Below, one piece after another: positions 1 to 10,357 of a DNA stretch of 64,000 nt. The translations under genes and the position numbers were made by a program. Within the stretch, counting starts at the first letter, position 1. Each line of letters opens with the position of its first letter. Source of the DNA: Maribacter ulvicola (GTDB lineage: Bacteria; Bacteroidota; Bacteroidia; Flavobacteriales; Flavobacteriaceae); contig NZ_FTMA01000005.1 of NCBI RefSeq assembly GCF_900155985.1, positions 1 to 64,000 on the forward strand. The letters run 5' to 3'. Under the pieces are notes generated by a model. The model was not told the origin of the DNA. It worked only from the letters and a program-made list of their open reading frames with translations, and ran no database searches.

Positions 1-390
1 AAGGGCGTAGCATCAGAAATGGACGCGGAGAAAGCCATCCGCTTAGGCTTGGACGGCATTATCGTATCCAACCATGGTGGCAGGCAGCTAGATGCGGGAG
101 AATCTACCATTAGACCCTTGACCAGAATAGCAGAAAAGTATGGAGATCAAATTAAGGTTATGATGGACAGTGGCCTACGTTCCGGTCCGGATATTGCCAG
201 AACAATGGCTTCTGGCGCAGAGTTCACCTTTTTAGGGCGTTCGTTTATGTACGGGGTGGCGGCATTGGGAAGTAAAGGAGGAAACCACACCATTTCACTC
301 TTAAAGACAGAACTACAACAGGTAATGGAGCAAGTATGCTGTGAGCATACTATGGATTTCCCTAACCACTTAATCAAAAAAATCAAATAG
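1..390 (+). CDS. FMN-dependent alpha-hydroxy-acid dehydrogenase (3' end only)
   Basis: This is the C-terminal part of a flavin enzyme that oxidises L-2-hydroxy acids such as lactate or glycolate to 2-oxo acids. The reading frame is open from the first base, so the gene starts outside the window. The visible part has the family's substrate/FMN signature VSNHGGRQLD and the later MMDSGLRSGPDI and FLGRSFMYG segments that bind the FMN phosphate in the TIM barrel. The family is clear; the substrate is not, because the N-terminal half is missing. It precedes the PUL and is probably unrelated to it. Confidence 0.9.
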   Translation, partial: KGVASEMDAEKAIRLGLDGIIVSNHGGRQLDAGESTIRPLTRIAEKYGDQIKVMMDSGLRSGPDIARTMASGAEFTFLGRSFMYGVAALGSKGGNHTISLLKTELQQVMEQVCCEHTMDFPNHLIKKIK

Positions 391-396
391 AAAAAA

Positions 397-457
397 ACGG
401 ATGATTATTGAAATCTGAACATTTAGAAACAATTTATTCTATCAAATAATCATCCGT
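397..457. repeat. 13-bp perfect inverted repeat with 35-nt loop
   Basis: The arms ACGGATGATTATT (397-409) and AATAATCATCCGT (445-457) are perfect reverse complements. The left arm starts 7 nt after the stop of the preceding gene. It could be a weak transcription terminator, but there is no U-run and the loop is long, so the role is uncertain. Confidence 0.6.
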
Positions 458-1183
458 AAATAGCACTCTTTATAATATATTAGGTATACATAACTTTTCA
501 ATAAATTGCCTAAATCTTCTATATGGTTCGTATTTATCCTACTCCTGTAAAGCATTTAACACAGCTACGAAAACGGTAACTTATTCAGTACCAAAATAAG
601 ATTTCTAAAACTAGTGCCAAGCAACACCACTTTAATAGTTATATATTCGATAAAACTTCTATTAAATTGATTCAAAAATTCGCTTTAACCGCAATACCAA
701 CTACTTTTCTAAGTGTAGATCAAAAAACATCCTAAACCTGCACAATCACTTTTATAGTAAATAACCTATGTACTCAATTTAATAGGATATTTCTCTTCAA
801 AAAACTGCCATATAAAAATATAATTACGCAATTTAAATCATAAACCTATTTGACCAGTAATCAGAAAAAATTGAAATAAAAAAGTTAAAACAACTCATAC
901 AATTCTAACTTCTTCTTAAAAGGTTAATGAACGATTAAAATTTAGGTGACCAGTTAGCTTTTGGTATATGAATAATAAAAATGAGGTGAATCCAAAAAGG
1001 ACCGCAAAGAAATCTCTATTATATAGAAAATTTAACGCTTAACTACCGGATTTCCTGTTATTTTTAAATCATAGCTTTACCAAGATTTAATGACTGAATG
1101 TATGTAACCTTAAACCTAGAATTGTAAAGTACTTGATTATTAAATATCACGCTTAGGTTTTTTCATGTAACTATATGTTATTA
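458..1183. other. Intergenic region without recognisable gene
   Basis: This is about 725 bp of AT-rich sequence. Both strands are broken by frequent stops and I recognise no protein remnant, RNA gene or repeat. It lies downstream of two convergent genes (the dehydrogenase and the LacI regulator), so no promoter is expected except by chance. Confidence 0.5.
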
Positions 1184-2194
1184 CTAACTTCGAGAAGAGG
1201 ATTTCCTAATATTCAAATCGCCGTTCATAATTACGGTTTCGCGCTCTATTACTATATTATTTATTGATTTACAAAGCATTTCTGCAGCAGTTTTTCCCAT
1301 TTCATAAGTAGGCTGCTTAACGCTACTTAGCTTGGGCGACATTAAGCTTGCCATTTTTGTTTCTGTAAATCCTATTACTCCTATATCCTCAGGTACAGCT
1401 ATGGAATGTTCTGATAAAATACTTATGACCGATAAGGCTACCAAATCGTTAATACACATAAATGCATCGGGTAAATCATCATCCAATATTAATTCTTCAA
1501 CAATCACAGTTGCATCCTCAGCTAATAGTCCGGTTTCTATAATTTTAAAACTTGAAGTTGGAAATTTATATTTTTCCATAGCTTTTTTAAATCCGGATAT
1601 TCTATCATGCGAAATAGACAGATTTTTGTTTCCTGCTAGATGGTATATTTTTTTATATCCCTTTTGTATAAGATGCTCGGTTGCAAGGTAGCTCCATTTA
1701 ATATTATTGAACAGCACTTTCTTGGCAGGAAATGACTCCTTTACTCTATTCACGAAAACAATATGTTGCCCTTTGCTTATCTTTTCTAGATAAAAATTCA
1801 TATTCTCGCTATCACAACTAGGGCAAATAATCAAACCATCTACTCTATTGTTCAAAAGAGTTTCAACATTTTTAAATTCTAAAGAGGGACAGTTGTTCGA
1901 TTGCATTGTTAATACTTGATAACCATTGACATTTAAAACCTCTTGAATGCCTGAAATTACCTCTGAATAATATTCATTGATAAATTCAGGTACAATGACA
2001 CCAATATTGAAACTTTTATTCTGTTTTAGTTTTTGGGCTATTGGATTAGGGTGATAACCCATTTCTTTTGCCACTCTTAAAATTCGCTCCCTAGTTTCTT
2101 TTTTAATATCATATTTATCATTGAAAGCACGCGATACAGAAGATATCGATACGTTAAGTCTTTTTGCGACATCTTTGATGGTAGTTTTGTTCAT
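1184..2194 (-). CDS. LacI-family transcriptional regulator
   Basis: This 336-residue protein is a DNA-binding repressor or activator that senses a sugar ligand. Residues 3-50 form the LacI helix-turn-helix (TIKDVAKRLNVSISSVSRAF), followed by the hinge helix NPIAQKLKQ. From about residue 60 there is a periplasmic-binding-protein-like sensor domain (NIGVIVPEF, later VIGFTE). Length is normal for the family. It is transcribed away from the susC gene at 2415, and the spacer between them holds a symmetrical GGAAnCGnTTCC-type operator (2289-2331), which fits a local regulator of PUL 1 and perhaps of itself. The ligand cannot be read from sequence. LacI control is less common for SusCD loci than hybrid two-component or ECF control. 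Confidence 0.93.
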   Translation of the reverse strand: MNKTTIKDVAKRLNVSISSVSRAFNDKYDIKKETRERILRVAKEMGYHPNPIAQKLKQNKSFNIGVIVPEFINEYYSEVISGIQEVLNVNGYQVLTMQSNNCPSLEFKNVETLLNNRVDGLIICPSCDSENMNFYLEKISKGQHIVFVNRVKESFPAKKVLFNNIKWSYLATEHLIQKGYKKIYHLAGNKNLSISHDRISGFKKAMEKYKFPTSSFKIIETGLLAEDATVIVEELILDDDLPDAFMCINDLVALSVISILSEHSIAVPEDIGVIGFTETKMASLMSPKLSSVKQPTYEMGKTAAEMLCKSINNIVIERETVIMNGDLNIRKSSSRS

Positions 2195-2288
2195 AGCAAT
2201 TATAAATTACGAAATATATATTTATTAATAGAAATTAAAAAATATATCCTATAAAAAACAGAAATAATATACGATATAATTAAAAAAG

Positions 2289-2331
2289 GGAAACGTTTCC
2301 GGAAAATAAAAACCTTTCCGGAAACGCTTTC
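2289..2331. promoter_or_regulatory. Operator module A, LacI-type, upstream of susC
   Basis: The module holds GGAAACGTTTCC (2289-2300, perfect palindrome) and GGAAACGCTTTC (2320-2331), with centres 31 bp apart. A weaker third match, AAAAACCTTTCC, is centred 19 bp after the first. The central CG flanked by symmetric half-sites is typical of LacI-family operators. A 12-bp perfect inverted repeat (2294-2305 and 2315-2326, 9-nt spacer) is embedded. The module lies in the divergent lacI-susC spacer, 83 bp before the susC start. A homologous module is at 24056-24098. Confidence 0.7.
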
Positions 2332-2414
2332 AATCGATTATTTCTACCTGATTCTATTTTTAAAAAATCATTCATAGTAGTTTGGCGATATTAAATTAAC
2401 CTAAACCAAACGAA

Positions 2415-5400
2415 ATGAAAAAGAATTTTTTAATGCTAATGTGTTTTGTCCTTAGCTCCATGTTATGGTCTCAAGACAAAAAAATTAGTGGTACGGTAAC
2501 TGATCAAGAAGGTGTACCATTACCCGGTGTCAACATTACTATTGAAGGAACTAATCAAGGTACTCAAACTGATTTTGATGGTGAATTCTCTATAAACGTA
2601 ACTGAAGGCGATATGTTGAAATTATCTTACCTAGGTTTTAAAACGCAAACCCAAACCGTTACCCAACAGAACTATATTAATGTCATGCTCATGGAAGATA
2701 GTTCCCAACTAGATGAAGTTGTCGTTGTGGGGTATGGAACCACTGGAAAAAAAGATATAACAGGGTCTATTGTTACTATAGACAGTAAAGCTATTACAGA
2801 AAGAAGTGTAACAAATATATCTAACGCATTGCAAGGTGCAGCTGCAGGTGTAAGTGTTACTAGATCTTCTTCTGAACCAGGAGCAGGAAATACTATTAGA
2901 ATTAGAGGAAACACCACGCTACAAGGTGACAATAGTCCTTTAATTCTTGTAGATGATATTCCTGTAGGTAGTCTTAACGACGTACCACCGGATCAAGTAG
3001 AAAGTATATCTATTCTTAAAGACGGAGCCGCATCAGCCATTTATGGTTCTAGAGCTGCCGCCGGAGTTATAATAATAACGACTAAAAGAGCTAAAACAGG
3101 CGTTACAAGAGTAACATATAATGCAGAGTATTTTATTAATAAACCTACCAAAGAACGAGAGTATGTTGATGCCCTTGGTTATATGCAATTAGATAATGAA
3201 AAGGTCTGGAATGATGCCGGTAATAATGAAAACTTATATCCACAATGGTCAGAAGAGACTATTAATGAATATACTTCTGGAACAGCCGAATTAAACCGTG
3301 ATCTATACCCAGATACAGATTGGGCCGGGCTTATCCTTAAAAAACAGACTACCGGTACAAGACATAACATTAATGTTTCATCTGGTAGTGAAAAACTAAA
3401 AACCAATCTTTCGTTAGGGTATGAAAATCAAGATGCTTTTTATGCTAATAGAGATTGGACCCGCTTTACAACTAGAATAAATAACGATATAAAAGTTACT
3501 GATAAAATAGGCGTTATTGCTGACATCAACTTTAGATTAGTAGAAGATAGAAGACCAATTTTAGATCCAACTGGTGATGCCTTACAGGCCGCACCAATAT
3601 ATGCAGCATTATGGGAAGACGGTAGAATAGCTGAAGGTAAGTCTGGAAATAACGTATATGCCAGATTAAATGAAGGTGGTTCTTACAGTGGGGATTCTTA
3701 TCAGTTTGGAGGTAAACTAGGTATCTTCTTCAAACCAATCGAAGCATTAAAGATTTCTTTAAACTTAGCACCAAGGTTTGACTTTTTTAAATCTAAATCT
3801 TTTTCTAAAACCGTTAGATATTGGGCATTTGACGATCCTGAAATGTTAGGATCAAGTGCTTTTATTCAGGATCATGGAAGCACAAACTTAAACGAAAAAA
3901 GAACCAATAATAATTCTATAACCACCCAAGCTATTGTTAATTACAATAAGAAATTTAACAAACATTCTGTTGAATTATTAGGCGGTTATGAAGAATACTC
4001 CAACGAATCTGAAGGTTTGGAAGTATTGGGCAGGGAATTTTTAAGTAATGACTTTCCTTATCTAAGTCAAGCACCAACAGATAAAGTTTTTGATGACGGA
4101 TCATATATATCAGAAACAGCCTATGCATCTGTTTTTGGTAGATTCAATTATAATTTTGATAACAAATATTATTTAGGAGCCACCGTAAGACGTGATGGTT
4201 CATCTAGGTTTAGTAGTGATTACAGGTGGGGTAATTTTCCTTCCATTTCGGCGGCCTGGACAATTTCTAACGAAAACTTCATGGAATCTTTTGAGCCAAT
4301 TTCATTCCTAAAGTTAAAAGCATCTAATGGTAGTTTGGGTAATGATAGGTTAGGTAATTACCTCTATTTATCCGTGTTGCAAATAAGTGATGTTTTAATT
4401 GCAAATGGAGCTAACGCAGAATTAGTTAGAGGATTGGCACAACGCTATTTAACCACACCAGATATTTCATGGGAAACAACCAACTCTACTAATTTTGGTG
4501 TTGAATTGGGCTTATTTGATGATAGACTTTCTTTAGAAGGTGAATACTTTATCAAAAAAACAGAGGATATGCTGTTAAGTTTAAGTGTGCCAGATTTGGT
4601 TGGATTTGACGACCCAACGGTAAATGTAGGAAGTATGGAAACCAAAGGATGGGAAGTTCAAGCGTCATGGAACGATAGAATAGGTGATGATTTTAATTTT
4701 TCTATATCTGCCAATGTTTCAGATTCTGAATCTATCATTGGAGACATCAATGATAAGCGTCTTTTTTCTGGCAATACTCTATCAGAAGAAGGTAGCCAAT
4801 TTAGAGAACTATATGGTTTACAATCTGATGGGTTATTTCAGACTCAAGATGAAGTAGACAATTCACCTCTTACCAGTGATGCCGTAAAGCCCGGTGACGT
4901 AAAATATAAAGATCTTAGTGGACCTGATGGTACTCCAGATGGTGTAATCAACGATTTTGACAAAACATTCTTAGGCAGTTCAGGACCTAGGTATTATTAT
5001 GGAGGTAGAATTAATTTAGATTACAAAGGCTTCGATTTTGGACTTGTTTTTCAAGGCGTAGGTAAGTACAATTTTAACTTAGGAGCAGATTATATACAAC
5101 CTTTAGTAGGTGGTTGGTTGACTCCTTCAAAAGAATATGCAAGTAGCTATTGGAGTGTTAATAAAACTCCAGAAGAAAATCTATCTGTAAAATACCCAAG
5201 AATATCTTCTACATCTAATAGCAATAATTACCGCTTTTCAGATTATTGGTTAATGGATGGATCTTATTTAAAAATTAAAACCTTGTCCTTAGGGTATACC
5301 ATACCTTCCAAAGCGCTAGAAAAAACAGGTGTATTCAACAGCATTAGATTGTTTGCTTCTGCCAATGACTTTTTTACGTTTGATAAGTTACCTGATGGGG

Positions 5401-5477
5401 TAGATCCAGAACAGGCATCAGGAAGAGGTTATTTTTTAACTAAATCTTTTGTTTTTGGAATTAAAGCTAATTTTTAA
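2415..5477 (+). CDS. SusC/RagA-family TonB-dependent outer-membrane transporter
   Basis: This is the outer-membrane channel that imports oligosaccharides with energy from TonB. It has 1020 residues. A signal peptide spans about 1-20 (cleavage after LWSQ). A carboxypeptidase-regulatory-like beta-sandwich follows at about 22-95 (GTVTDQEGVPLPGVNI, TDFDGEFSI), then the SusC signature LDEVVVVGYG near 99-108, a plug to about 230 (GDNSPLILVDDIPVG, IYGSRAAAGVIIITTK) and the barrel. It ends in the aromatic FVFGIKANF typical of outer-membrane proteins. No STN domain is present, consistent with LacI rather than sigma/FecR control. The SusD partner starts 4 nt after the stop, so the two form one operon. 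Confidence 0.97.
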   Translation: MKKNFLMLMCFVLSSMLWSQDKKISGTVTDQEGVPLPGVNITIEGTNQGTQTDFDGEFSINVTEGDMLKLSYLGFKTQTQTVTQQNYINVMLMEDSSQLDEVVVVGYGTTGKKDITGSIVTIDSKAITERSVTNISNALQGAAAGVSVTRSSSEPGAGNTIRIRGNTTLQGDNSPLILVDDIPVGSLNDVPPDQVESISILKDGAASAIYGSRAAAGVIIITTKRAKTGVTRVTYNAEYFINKPTKEREYVDALGYMQLDNEKVWNDAGNNENLYPQWSEETINEYTSGTAELNRDLYPDTDWAGLILKKQTTGTRHNINVSSGSEKLKTNLSLGYENQDAFYANRDWTRFTTRINNDIKVTDKIGVIADINFRLVEDRRPILDPTGDALQAAPIYAALWEDGRIAEGKSGNNVYARLNEGGSYSGDSYQFGGKLGIFFKPIEALKISLNLAPRFDFFKSKSFSKTVRYWAFDDPEMLGSSAFIQDHGSTNLNEKRTNNNSITTQAIVNYNKKFNKHSVELLGGYEEYSNESEGLEVLGREFLSNDFPYLSQAPTDKVFDDGSYISETAYASVFGRFNYNFDNKYYLGATVRRDGSSRFSSDYRWGNFPSISAAWTISNENFMESFEPISFLKLKASNGSLGNDRLGNYLYLSVLQISDVLIANGANAELVRGLAQRYLTTPDISWETTNSTNFGVELGLFDDRLSLEGEYFIKKTEDMLLSLSVPDLVGFDDPTVNVGSMETKGWEVQASWNDRIGDDFNFSISANVSDSESIIGDINDKRLFSGNTLSEEGSQFRELYGLQSDGLFQTQDEVDNSPLTSDAVKPGDVKYKDLSGPDGTPDGVINDFDKTFLGSSGPRYYYGGRINLDYKGFDFGLVFQGVGKYNFNLGADYIQPLVGGWLTPSKEYASSYWSVNKTPEENLSVKYPRISSTSNSNNYRFSDYWLMDGSYLKIKTLSLGYTIPSKALEKTGVFNSIRLFASANDFFTFDKLPDGVDPEQASGRGYFLTKSFVFGIKANF

Positions 5478-5481
5478 AAAA

Positions 5482-7248
5482 ATGAAAAAAATGAAAAAAA
5501 ATAAATATATAGTAGCAATATCAGTAGTTCTGTTTTCAATTGTATCATGTACAGAACTAGATCTAGTACCATTAGATACTCCCACAACATCTCCTTTTGT
5601 AAGTACACAGCAATTTCGAGAGGGTTTAAATGAAGGTTATAGACATGTATTTTGGATAGAAGATGATTCTGACAACGGAATAGATGATGACAAACAGGTC
5701 AGAACTTCCTTAGATAGAATAAAAGCCGGAACCTTAACCGCTGAAGACGGTACGGTTGCTAATAATTGGTCTGTAGCCTATAAAGCCATTTCAAGAATAC
5801 TATCCGTAAAAAAACAAATAGAAAATCAAAATGGAGTTCTTTCTGATAACGAAATAAATACATTCCTAGGAGAAGCAAATTTCCTGATAGCTTCTAATTG
5901 GGCTTACCTAATTACACATTTTGGAGATGTTCCATTTTACGAAAGTCAACTTAGTGTTGAAGAGACGTTTGAAATGAGCAGAACAGATAAAGCTACTATC
6001 CTACAAAAGGTTTATGCATACTATGATATTGCCATATCAAATTTACCGGTTTCTTATAGTGGATATCAATATGCAACTAAAGGTGCTGCCTTGGCCATGA
6101 AAGCAAGGACTGCATTATATATGGGAGATTTTGAAACAGCGGCCCAAGCTGCTAAAGATTGTATGGATTTAGGAGTGTATGAGTTACACCCGGATTTTTC
6201 AGAGCTATTTTCAGCTACCACCCGGAATTCTAAAGAACATGTTTTTACTTTACCTAGAAATGAAGAATTAAATATTGTAAGAGGAGACCGTATTAGATGG
6301 TATATGCCCAGAAATCATGGAGGATGGGGAGGCCAAGGGCCTACTTGGGCCTTGTTGGCATCATTTGAATGTATAGATGGTTTACCCATTGACGAATCTC
6401 CACTGTTCGACCCTCAAAATCCTTTTAAAAATAGAGACCCTAGGTGTGCAAAAACTATTATTCCCTTTGGATCTTTGGAAGAAGGTGATGGATTACTTCC
6501 CAGAGATGGATCAAACTTCTTAGGAATAGAATTTAATCCGCATCCAGAGAAAAAAGAAGTAATGAATTTTAATACAGGTGAATTAACTAGAAATAATGAT
6601 AGCCGTTCTATAGGTGCATTTGCTCCTTTTAATGGATTATTATGGAATAAAGGCGTTGAAGAAACTTGGAAAAATCCTTTTAGACCGGATCCAAATAGAA
6701 TGATTATGAGATATGCAGATGTATTATTAATGTATGCTGAGGCTAAGATTGAACTAAATCAAATAGATGCCAGTGTGTTAAATGCCATGAATCAAGTAAG
6801 GGATAGGGCATATGCAAATTCAGGACATTCTAACCCAACCATTACGACCACTAACCAAGCTGAATTAAGATATAAAATAAGAAACGAAAGAAGAGCAGAA
6901 TTTGCTTTTGAAAAATTACGATATATGGATTTAATTAGATGGCGTATTGCCGAAAAAGCCATTACAGGTTTTCATTACGGGCTAGCGGATGTAGCTGCAA
7001 ATGCAGATGTAAATATAGCGCCAACCGGTCCATTAATGGACAATGTAGTAACACCAGGTTTATGGTTTTGGGGCTTAACGCCTGAATTGGATGAAGACGG
7101 CATTGCAGACTTTAATCCTCTAGTGGCAGCTGGAATGGCAAAAGTACTAGCGGAGACTAATTTCCCTGAAAGGCAATATTTATATCCTATACCAATTGAA
7201 GAAACCTTGTTGTCTCCTAACCTGCTACCAAACAACCCCGGATATTAA
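5482..7248 (+). CDS. SusD/RagB-family glycan-binding lipoprotein
   Basis: This surface lipoprotein caps the SusC channel and binds the glycan. I chose the ATG at 5482, just after the SusC stop; ATG 5491 is also possible, while an upstream in-frame ATG at 5449 lies inside susC. The signal peptide ends in the lipobox VSC near residue 22. The SusD pattern is clear: helical TPR-like repeats in the first half (EANFLIASNWAYLITHFGDVP, KGAALAMKARTALYMGDF) and the C-terminal SusD domain with RMIMRYADVLLMYAEA, RNERRAEFAFEKLRYMDL and the ending LLPNNPGY. A terminator hairpin lies 53 nt downstream. Confidence 0.96.
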   Translation: MKKMKKNKYIVAISVVLFSIVSCTELDLVPLDTPTTSPFVSTQQFREGLNEGYRHVFWIEDDSDNGIDDDKQVRTSLDRIKAGTLTAEDGTVANNWSVAYKAISRILSVKKQIENQNGVLSDNEINTFLGEANFLIASNWAYLITHFGDVPFYESQLSVEETFEMSRTDKATILQKVYAYYDIAISNLPVSYSGYQYATKGAALAMKARTALYMGDFETAAQAAKDCMDLGVYELHPDFSELFSATTRNSKEHVFTLPRNEELNIVRGDRIRWYMPRNHGGWGGQGPTWALLASFECIDGLPIDESPLFDPQNPFKNRDPRCAKTIIPFGSLEEGDGLLPRDGSNFLGIEFNPHPEKKEVMNFNTGELTRNNDSRSIGAFAPFNGLLWNKGVEETWKNPFRPDPNRMIMRYADVLLMYAEAKIELNQIDASVLNAMNQVRDRAYANSGHSNPTITTTNQAELRYKIRNERRAEFAFEKLRYMDLIRWRIAEKAITGFHYGLADVAANADVNIAPTGPLMDNVVTPGLWFWGLTPELDEDGIADFNPLVAAGMAKVLAETNFPERQYLYPIPIEETLLSPNLLPNNPGY

Positions 7249-7300
7249 TAAAATTCATATTCATAATTAGCGCAGTTTAGTTTTTTTTAGTTAATAATAG

Positions 7301-7328
7301 AAATCCCTTAAAAATACTTAAGGGATTT
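7301..7328 (+). terminator. Stem-loop terminator after susD
   Basis: An 11-bp perfect stem (AAATCCCTTAA, 7301-7311, paired with 7318-7328) has a 6-nt loop. It sits between susD and the GH2 gene, so it may attenuate transcription from susCD into the enzyme genes. The following bases are pyrimidine-rich (CTTATCTAACTCTCCCTT) but lack a clean U-run. Confidence 0.55.
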
Positions 7329-7525
7329 CTTATCTAACTCTCCCTTGTTTTCCAATCCAACAATTAAAATATAACCTTATAACTATCAGTTAAATAATTA
7401 AAAAAATAATACTATTTAAGTTGTTTTTCCAATCAGAATTCAAAAGATAAAAGGTAGAATGAAATAAGCATAATGGATAAGTAATGTTTGTCATACTAAT
7501 GCCTAATAAATCTAGTATACTTAAA

Positions 7526-10357
7526 ATGAAAATTCCAATATTTATATTAATTATATATCTAGTATTAACCACGCTTGTAACCGCTCAAGAAATAAATTCT
7601 ATTTCTTTAAATGGCGATTGGCAATTTAAAACAGATATATACAACCAAGGAGTAGATGATCATTGGTACAAACAACTACATGACTCCAGTTCTTGGGAAA
7701 ATATAAAAGTTCCAGGAAATTGGGATTTAAAAAATGAACATGCAGATTATGCCGGTAAAGCTTGGTATAAAAAACGTTTTAATATTCCAGCAAATGTAAA
7801 TGGAAAGGTACTAAGACTACAGTTTGAAAGTGTTTATAACGATGCAATAGTATGGATAAATGGAAAATTAGTTGGGGAAAATCACTTAGGTTTTCTTTCA
7901 TTTGAATTTGATGTAAGTCAACATGTGCGTTACGGAGAAGAAAATGAAATAACGGTATTGGTAGACAATACCTTTAAGCGTGGAGCTATTTGGAACTGGG
8001 GCGGTATTCGTAGACCTGTCTCAATAAAAGTTTCTAATAAAATTTATATAGACTACCAACATGTAACTGCTTTACCTGACCTTGAGAGAGGTGTTGCCGA
8101 AATTAAAATTAAAGTGGCTGTTGTAAATAAAGACGTTAAAAAGAGAGTTGCCGTTCTAAATTCTTCTATTTATTTTAATGATAAAATCATTGCAAAATCA
8201 GCCGTTAATCAACATAAACTCATAATCGAAGCAGGAAAAACCGTTTATAAAACGATATCCTATAAAATTCCTAAAAAGTTGGTTAAGCTATGGCATTTTA
8301 ACCAACCTAATTTATATACGCATAAAAGTATAATTACGGACATTGAAACACCATCTAATTTGGATCAAAGGATAGACCAATTTGGTATACGGGATATTAC
8401 TGTAGAGGGGTTGCAATTTAAACTTAATGGAGAGGCAATTCGTCCGGTTGGCTTTAATTTGGTAGCAGAAGATAGAACAACCGGTAATACACTTCCGCTT
8501 TGGCGTATTAAAGAAGATATTGATTTAATGAAATCTTTAGGTGCTAATATGGCAAGACTTAGCCATGCTCCTTTACCCAAACAACTGTTAGATTATTTGG
8601 ACGAAAAAGGCATTATGACTTTTGAGGAAGTATCGCTTTGGGGTAAAGACCCTATGGTAGACCCAGATCACAGCGTTCCCAAAGAATGGTTGTCAAAAAT
8701 GATTCAAGAAAAATTTAATCATCCTTCAATAATTGGATGGAGTGTTGGTAATGAAATAGGAGGTGGTAGAAACCCTAAAATTAGAGATTATGTAAAAACA
8801 GCCATTCTACAAGCTAAGAAAGCAGACCCCAATAGGTTGGCTTTGTATGTTTCAGATTCTGCCCCAGATGATGAAAATGATGCGGTTGAGTTTTCAGATA
8901 TGATCATGCTTAACTCCTACTCTAACTGGGGAAACCGAGTAGACAAAACCAATAAATTACACCCTAACAAACCCATTTTCATGTCAGAATTGGGTAAAGA
9001 ACTTACAAGTGAAGACTTAAATGAAGGTGTAATTGATATTACTACCATACTAGATGAATTAAGAAATAAACCACATACAATTGGTGTTTCATTATGGACG
9101 TTCAATGATTATAGAAGCTTTTGGCAAGCTAGCCCAACATGGTCTACACCACCAAGTCAAAATAGATCTTGGGGCATAGTAGATGTTTTTAGACAAAAGA
9201 AAAAAGCTTTTGGTTTATTTCAAAAAGAATACGCCCCGTTTACAATAGCTCCATTACAGCATTCTAAAAGTACACTCACTCCTGGAGAAGATATTGTAAC
9301 AACATTTAAATTAAGACCCAGAGGTATAAATGATTTTCCATCGTACCAAATGCAAGGCTATAAATTAGTTTGGTATGTAATTGATAACAAAGGAAAAATA
9401 GTATCAGGTAATTTTCTTACACTACCTAAAATGAATCCGGGCGATACAGAATTTATAAAAGACCTAAAGTGGAAAATACCGAAAAATGATGGTCAGTATT
9501 TAAAAATAAAAGTAATTGACCCACAAAACTATACCCTTTTTAGTTCTACTGTTTTTACAGCAAAGCCGCCTATTCCAAATATCAAAGAAATTCATACAGG
9601 TGACGGAAAAACACGAATAATATTTGAAAAATCACCATTCATCACAAGCGTAAAAGCAAACTATGGTACCAAAACTTTAACTAAAGAAACAATACCTACT
9701 ATAAATGATTATATTGATATTCCACGTGTAGGTTGGGGTGTTAGCTATAAAGTACAATTAACAGCTATAAATAATTTTGGCGAATCATCTACCGACATCA
9801 TTACTTTACAACCAGATAAGGATGAACTACCGCCAATAATTCGAAATACCGCCCCCTCTAATAATAGTTTTTTCGTAGGGTATTCTGTAGATAAATCAGA
9901 CTATTTGTTCGATGTAAAATACGGTACCAAACCCAACCAGTATGATAAGATGATTACCTTCAAAAATGTTGGGGTAAGTCAAATACCTCATTTAGAAAAT
10001 GGTAAAATTTATTACTATAGAATGAGAAGAAGAGTACAATGGGGATTTACAAGTGAGTGGAGCCATGAGATAAAAGTAATTCCTGATGGTGGTTTACTTC
10101 CTAAACCGCCAATAGTAAAAGGAATATTACGAGAAGGGGACAAAGCCCTAATTACCATAGAGCCCGTTTATAAAGCTATAGGTTACCATCTAAGTGTTAG
10201 AGAAGTAAATAGTAATATAAATAGGGACATTTATTTTAGTTCAGCGCAAACAGAGACACTATTGGTAGAAAATTTAAATCGCAAAAAAAAGTATCATTAT
10301 TCTATAACCTCAATAAATTCTAATGGAAACTCCCAAGCAGTACAAATCAATGAATAA
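7526..10357 (+). CDS. Secreted GH2-family glycoside hydrolase
   Basis: This retaining exo-glycosidase of the beta-galactosidase/beta-glucuronidase type has about 943 residues from ATG 7526; the in-frame ATG at 7484 would put 14 extra residues before the signal peptide MKIPIFILIIYLVLT. Domain order is a jelly-roll sugar-binding domain (SLNGDWQF to about 180), an Ig-like domain, and a TIM barrel from about 290 with acid/base Glu410 (WSVGNEIGG) and nucleophile Glu488 (PIFMSELGKE). Two fibronectin-III-like domains occupy the last 300 residues. The substrate could be beta-galactoside, beta-glucuronide or another sugar. Its 3' end overlaps the GH95 start by 8 bp. Confidence 0.9.
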   Translation: MKIPIFILIIYLVLTTLVTAQEINSISLNGDWQFKTDIYNQGVDDHWYKQLHDSSSWENIKVPGNWDLKNEHADYAGKAWYKKRFNIPANVNGKVLRLQFESVYNDAIVWINGKLVGENHLGFLSFEFDVSQHVRYGEENEITVLVDNTFKRGAIWNWGGIRRPVSIKVSNKIYIDYQHVTALPDLERGVAEIKIKVAVVNKDVKKRVAVLNSSIYFNDKIIAKSAVNQHKLIIEAGKTVYKTISYKIPKKLVKLWHFNQPNLYTHKSIITDIETPSNLDQRIDQFGIRDITVEGLQFKLNGEAIRPVGFNLVAEDRTTGNTLPLWRIKEDIDLMKSLGANMARLSHAPLPKQLLDYLDEKGIMTFEEVSLWGKDPMVDPDHSVPKEWLSKMIQEKFNHPSIIGWSVGNEIGGGRNPKIRDYVKTAILQAKKADPNRLALYVSDSAPDDENDAVEFSDMIMLNSYSNWGNRVDKTNKLHPNKPIFMSELGKELTSEDLNEGVIDITTILDELRNKPHTIGVSLWTFNDYRSFWQASPTWSTPPSQNRSWGIVDVFRQKKKAFGLFQKEYAPFTIAPLQHSKSTLTPGEDIVTTFKLRPRGINDFPSYQMQGYKLVWYVIDNKGKIVSGNFLTLPKMNPGDTEFIKDLKWKIPKNDGQYLKIKVIDPQNYTLFSSTVFTAKPPIPNIKEIHTGDGKTRIIFEKSPFITSVKANYGTKTLTKETIPTINDYIDIPRVGWGVSYKVQLTAINNFGESSTDIITLQPDKDELPPIIRNTAPSNNSFFVGYSVDKSDYLFDVKYGTKPNQYDKMITFKNVGVSQIPHLENGKIYYYRMRRRVQWGFTSEWSHEIKVIPDGGLLPKPPIVKGILREGDKALITIEPVYKAIGYHLSVREVNSNINRDIYFSSAQTETLLVENLNRKKKYHYSITSINSNGNSQAVQINE

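Noticed and set aside
5449..5481. Upstream ATG as the start of susD
   Set aside because: It lies within the susC coding end and would place 11 residues before a normal lipoprotein signal peptide.
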